64,000 nt of DNA from Pseudisothecium myosuroides (lineage: Eukaryota > Streptophyta > Bryopsida > Hypnales > Lembophyllaceae): contig OX637287.1 in assembly GCA_951799445.1 (NCBI GenBank), forward strand, positions 53,597,724 through 53,661,723, given 5' to 3'. Within the stretch, counting starts at the first letter, position 1; each line of letters opens with the position of its first letter. The translations under genes were made by a program, and so were the position numbers. The notes beneath the pieces are model-generated. The model ran no database searches. It saw nothing but the letters and a program-made list of their open reading frames with translations, and was not told where the DNA came from. Positions 58,915-64,000 of this stretch are shown piece after piece.

Positions 58915-61100
58915 GTTAGTGTATTTTGCTTCCAATTCCAATTCAGGCTTGTTTGACCTGATTTACATTTCTGCCCTTCATGTCTAGTAAATGAACTTAA
59001 CCTAAATCATGTTCAACTAACCTGACATCCTGCGATAATGGCTAATTCAGGTCCTATCCACCAAAACTGGCATCCTGCTAATTTCATTTCGACTTTAATT
59101 GCTTGTACAATTTTCATCCGCATTCAAAATTTGCAGTGTCCTGATTTCTAATTGCTGTGTTCTCAAATGACATTAGCATGACATGAATGTTGACGTTAAC
59201 ATCAACTAAATCCCTACGATTGTTGTACAAAGTAGTCACCTGCTCAAATTTCGTTACTAGGGAGCTCAATCAAGGTGGAGGGCGCACTTCACGTTCACAA
59301 CTGCGGCAATCCGAGCTGCATCCGAACAGCAAAACAATTCTCACATATAAAAAATGAGCACCTTTAACCCTAATATTATTTCCTGAAGAAGTTGACAGAA
59401 ATCTGGGAATATGACCTCGCATGAGGGGAAAAGCTTCAAATTTCAGAATTCACAAGCCTAACGAACTCCATTCAAAGAAACCCTGAAAATGTAGAATCAA
59501 AAAAAGGAACATACTAGATCTAGTATAAATGAAGTGGGGTTGCTGAGCTTGTTTTGGCGAAAAAATAGGGGTTGAATATCATCAAGAGAAAGTGCATAAT
59601 AAATCCAAACAATGCTAAGTAAATATTAAACCCAATTGCTGAAGAACAAAATGGCACATACAAGCTTGCGGGAGACACGCAGCAGTCATTCACGCTGCCC
59701 GCGAGATAGCAGCCTGCAGTCGTGGTTGCATCTACTGCACCTGTCCACACGACATGAAATCGTCAGAAAGATTTCAGCCATTTGTGCCTCAGTCACAGCT
59801 AAGTGAACGTTGATCACTAAAACTAAACCATAAGTCTTTCTAGACTCATACCGAATCTAAAATTCTCCCTTTCTAGTCTATTAAATCAAGTCAGCACTTT
59901 CCCCCGTCCTAAAATGCTCACATCCTATCGACCCTCTTTAGAAACAAAGAAGAAATTCATATCCTCAAATTCAGTAATGAAGGAACATAGTACTCTGATC
60001 TGCCATGTAAACTCTATTGATTACAGACCAAAATCAACGGGATCGATCAGATTGAGACAAGTTCCGCTGCAACAGAATATCCGTCAATTACATCGAAGAT
60101 GCACATCTCTCATACACCTCATGTGAACAATGAATTCTCTTTTTAACACATCCATCTCGAGGAATAATACAGCATTGCGCCCTACAAGAAATCTGTCAAC
60201 TGCAAGTTATGTCGTCCCCTAATATCAACTAGCAAGCAAGAGAGAAATAAAGAAGCGGTAAGGGACTAATACTAGGGCTTCGATATATAGCTACTAAGGT
60301 CTCGAGAGTTAAAGCAGATTGACAGAACTCGTTCAGAGAATCCAAACTCCTTTCAAAGTATTGAAATACCGAACACTTGGACAATTGTCTGCATAAACTC
60401 TCAAACCCTGACCATGACGTGATGATACAAGATGAAAACCGGAACTGTCAATTTTGGCGTCAAGATAATAGACTTTCCACACTATATTCTGGGTTTGTCA
60501 AGAATTCATTGCAATAGAAAGTCGATCAATTACACCAGATGCACGTCTCTCACACACGACAGCGTTTGAAATCAAGGTCGCAAATAATGTCAGCTGTTTG
60601 GACCTAAACCTTAAATCCGTCGTCCTCTAGGCGGTAGAAAGGAAGAAAAGTAAAGGTCACCTCTTAAGTCCCTCTTAAGATGCCTTACGGCGGATGAACT
60701 CAAGTCCAACGACATCCAGACTCCATTGATGTTCATTCTCGTAGACTTTGAGTTCTCTTTTCAGTTTGCATAGTCATCGATGGAGTTTCTTGCCCTTGCG
60801 CAGTGCCGTCGATGAACGATCGATCCACAGAACAGCCAGGAGTATCCAGCGAGTGGGATTGCCCAAGAGTAATCGGAGTTTTTTTTGGCCCTGTCTGAGC
60901 TTCTTATTATAGGAGTGAATGACTACTGCAGGACATGAATTGGGTTTTTGGTTGCGAGCATTCACGCTTGTTGCGCGTAGAGAGCGCGTTCGTTCTCGTG
61001 TTTCAGCTTTGACATTGTGCAGAGTGATCAGTTGGATCGAGCTTTGACATTGTGCAGAGAGCAATCCCTGTTTGCCATATGATGTGATGTACGCTGAAAT
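58915..61100 (-). other. Unassigned minus-strand transcript candidate
   Basis: From about 59.2 kb composition becomes gene-like. A candidate exon on - at 59740-59662 is bounded by TGTGGACAG and CTT/GTATGT. It encodes 26 open, Cys-containing codons (DATTTAGCYLAGSVNDCC). Upstream at 60770-61064 is a GC-richer stretch like a 5' leader, with a 96-codon ORF lacking domain features. I could not chain exons or name a family. Confidence 0.25.
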
Positions 61101-61139
61101 TTAGAGGATCATGTTGAATGCCGGGTCAAGTCTAATGTA

Positions 61140-62300
61140 AGGTAGTTGAATATAAATCGACATGTTCTGCACTGAGCATAGTTCCTACTATGTTCAATTC
61201 ATTCTTAGTAGGGATTGACAGGCGAATCCAACGCAATGAAGTATTCATTGTTTGGACACTGCATGCAATAGTTATAAAGGTTCAATGTTAGATTGGTGAC
61301 ACAAAATGTCCAATATCTAGGTGCTGTAAATTTTCACAATCAATATGTACCTAGAGTCCGTGATTTTCAGGTGTCGGAAACTGGATCCTGACTTAATCGG
61401 ATTCTTAGCTTTTTTCTTAGTGATAACGCAATGAGAGTAATGAAATTAAACAATTGCTTGCATCATCTTTTTGACATCTTGGACAAGGCCTGGGACTTTC
61501 TCTTTGATGTCAGTTGTCCATGTCATGGGCTGCAGATCTATGTGACATTGCAGATGACGAAATTCGCTGACAATGAAGCATCGAGATCCTTTGTCACCGA
61601 GAACCTACAGCTTGTACTGTATAGATTATACACGTAAGTTCTTGGTGTGAAACTCCCGTACTTCTCGTAACTCTAGTTTCAATGTTTTGGGGTCGCATGG
61701 AAGGTCTGGTTTCATTAGGGTCTAATGTACGTAGAGTACTGCTTGGCAACCTGCAATGGTAGAAATGATTCTAACGAGCGGGCTTTCCTAGCTTGGAGAA
61801 ATGACAGCGAACTCTGGAAGGGCAACGGCATGGTGAAGAGCAGGTGAGTGACTTCACCCTGTCTTAGCATTTTATTTAGGTGTATGCCCATGGTATGCGA
61901 GTCATATGCTTAGTGACGTTGTCGGACATTGTGAGTGATTGTGGAAAGACAAGACTTCCTGAGCCTTTGAGTTCAAGTAAGGTAATGTAGGATCCCTAAC
62001 CGTTTTCGTATCCTCTACCTCAGTTGATCTCTGGTTCATAGTGTTCAATGTAACTTGTGTAGAGCCTTGTGAAGTTTGATAGAGGCCTGGCTACCAAAGG
62101 AGCATCTGGGGTGCTGTGTCCGAGAGACTTGTGATTTTACCCCAATGGGTGCCGGTCACCCAGATTGTACTCTTGACCATGAAGGTGAGTTGTTAAAATG
62201 CATTAGGTGTTTTGCACTAGTGGTAAACTGCAGCTTGGTAGAGGCTTCTGTGTTTCATTTCAAGTGGCTTTGTACTAGCTTGTAAGGACACTGCACCCAA
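61140..62300 (+). other. Unassigned plus-strand spliced transcript candidate
   Basis: Three strong donor-like sites occur in order: CAC/GTAAGTT at 61634, CAG/GTGAGTG at 61844 and AAG/GTGAGTT at 62185. The first closes an 80-base open segment from 61554 (after GACATTGCAG) encoding MTKFADNEASRSFVTENLQ and a few more residues. A TATAAAT-like string lies near 61150. No known domain is seen, so this may be a noncoding or lineage-specific gene. Confidence 0.28.
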
Positions 62301-63459
62301 AATTGTAATTACTGTGGGCACTACTAATTATGAAGAAGTTGCCTTCCTTTGTAATTTGAAGACTTTGCAACGCTCAGATAATTTGTGGCCCAGTAATTTC
62401 AAGTTCACAGTAATTACAAGTTTTAGTATCATGGCCACGGATTCCTTTTCTTACCAGGAAAATTATGTGTGGCGGATGCAGGTTGTAAATGAAAATCGAT
62501 AGTTCCAGGACTCACTAGAAGAGGGGTGCTTCTTGAACATAACTTTCGAGATCATTTCTTTTGTAGTAAGAAGATACAATGTACTCAAGATAGACGACTT
62601 AAATAGACCAAAGAATTGCAAAGTACACATTACTGGTAGTGTCAGTTGGCATATGAAAAGCATTGAAGAGTCCCCGTGTTTTATTATGTTCCCATTTTAG
62701 AGATCTACATTTCAGAGTTCTGAGGTTTCAGGGAAGGCCCTCAAAACTGGGGTGGTTTGAGACACTCATCCGAAATCCTCGGTCTGGAATCTATACTACT
62801 CCTAGATTATAGGGCTGTGAGGTTCCGTTGGGGAACCCATCAGCGCACTTGTAATTCCAAATCTTCAGCATTTGATTGGGTGGCACAATGGATGCCGCCA
62901 AAAGCATGAATATGACAAATATGAAGTTTCAGAAGTGTATGTCGCGTAGAGTGGTTCTGTCTGAAAACAGAATATACATAAATGTTTCAATCTGAGGCTA
63001 GCCCTATTGTGAGAGAAAGAAAGACAAAGTGGGCAGGCCTACTATAAAACATTCACTTGGGAGTTGGGGTCGATATATTCACCATCCTCAAAGCTACTCA
63101 TCCACCTCCCTCCAATAAATTTAAGAATAAAAATTTCTACAAAAACTAACCTAACCGAGGCTTCAAAAAATCTGTACATCCCTCTGAGCTTTCATTTCAT
63201 TTCAAAAAAATATTGCTCTGTAGCGACACTAATTTTGCTTATGATTCTCACTAAAAGGATAAACCTGTATCGCAGGAGAAAGAAATGAGATCCTCCATCT
63301 TCTTGCAATGTGAACAGGGGTCCTTGTTGGAAGGGACACTCACAAAATTGAAGTCTCTGCTCCTGTGGAACAGAGTCAATAAAATCCTTGGCCAAGCTGC
63401 AGAAGGGAGAGAGTTCCGACTCCAGAATATTGCACAAGAATGATCGTCACCATTTTGCA
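62301..63459. other. Spacer, no gene supported
   Basis: Short ORFs only, without family features; perhaps the 3' part of the preceding transcript candidate. Confidence 0.4.
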
Positions 63460-63872
63460 TTAACCCATTAAGGACCGTGGTTGATTTGGGGGGTGGGCAA
63501 TCCTTTGTATGGCCAATTGGGAGCAATTTTGAAAATTTTGAATGCCAGTGCCTATCGGAGATCTAACCGTACGGATGGAAGTGTTGCACATGATATAGGG
63601 TTTAGCATAAATTTTTTTGGTGAAGGTGCATTGTGAAGTAGGAATTTTTAGCAAATCTTGGTGTAATTTCAGCCCCTGTTGTCTTGGTTTTTTCAACCCT
63701 CTGGCCACATGCCACCTCAAATTGGCCTAGTTATTATCCTAAACTCTTCACTTCCCAATTCCCCAGACCCGTCCCCTTTGCCACGTCACCAAATTCGTTG
63801 ACATGCTCTCTCTACAAACCAAAAAGGACCCAAATCGACCACAAAGTGGTCGACCAGTCCTTAATGGGTTAA
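63460..63872. mobile_element. TTAA-flanked MITE, 413 bp
   Basis: TTAA at 63460-63463 plus CCCATTAAGGACCG on the left; on the right the reverse complement reads CCCATTAAGGACTGG next to TTAA at 63869-63872. This is the cleanest member of the TTAA group, with termini related to CCCCTAAAGGCCC. The overlapping ORFs on both strands (63460-63720 on -, 63684-63872 on +) are formed by the element and are not genes. Confidence 0.8.
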
Positions 63873-64000
63873 AAGAGGTGCCACCCATATAGACAAAGAA
63901 TGTCACTTGAGCCACTTAAAGCTCACTATAAACTCAAGATAAATTTCTTTACAAAAGGGCTATCCTTCAGAAGAAATCGACTCCAAAATCGACTTCCAAA

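Noticed and set aside
63460..63872. ORFs of 86 and 62 codons at the right end of the window
   Set aside because: Both are contained in the TTAA-flanked MITE and include its terminal repeats.

Overview
The window is nuclear DNA of a land plant. The evidence is four protein-coding genes with plant-type GT-AG introns and plant-specific relatives, set in AT-rich intergenic DNA packed with small DNA transposons. Every recognisable gene belongs to a family present across land plants. Long AT-rich spacers and intron-containing 5' leaders would fit a bryophyte or other seedless plant, but I cannot fix the lineage from sequence alone.

Genes: (1) an intronless 497-codon ORF on + at 20535-22028 with an N-terminal Cys/His motif like that of OCTOPUS/DUF740 proteins; (2) a nine-exon ankyrin-RING E3 ubiquitin ligase of the XBAT35/XBAT34 type on - at 28989-33055, rebuilt as 549 residues; (3) divergent to it, a nine-exon RAB3GAP2 N-terminal-domain protein on + at 35250-38460 (481 residues); (4) a four-exon UBTD-type ubiquitin-domain-containing protein on + at 42208-43489 (136 residues). 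Reading frame is kept across every junction in the three spliced genes. The functions are two ubiquitin-system proteins, one Rab-regulator subunit and one probable membrane or polarity-associated scaffold. Nothing suggests that they form one pathway. A decayed hAT-like transposase lies at about 45.6-47.0 kb on -. At 59.2-62.9 kb there are splice-site-bearing, unassigned transcript candidates on both strands.

Layout: 1-19 kb is a transposon-rich desert. It holds inverted-repeat elements, a 203-bp CACTA-ended palindrome, an array of about 30 copies of a GACAAWTTGTC-like palindrome (11.7-13.6 kb), a head-to-head pair of TTAA-flanked elements (13.97-15.82 kb) and two inverted copies of a TAAGGTAG-ended element. 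19-44 kb is the gene-bearing part. 44-59 kb is again repeat-rich, with a hAT relic, a Stowaway-like element, minisatellites, CACTA-like insertions, a dispersed inverted duplication whose two copies act as empty sites for each other's insertions, and a 1.35-kb near-perfect hairpin. The end of the window holds the unassigned transcript candidates and a clean TTAA-flanked MITE.

The most unusual signals are (a) a family of TTAA-flanked elements with CCCYTNAAKG-type termini, a signature of piggyBac or Sola3-like transposons, (b) the dispersed GACAAWTTGTC array, and (c) the long foldback at 57.6-58.9 kb. All family names rest on recognition of motifs; no database search was run.
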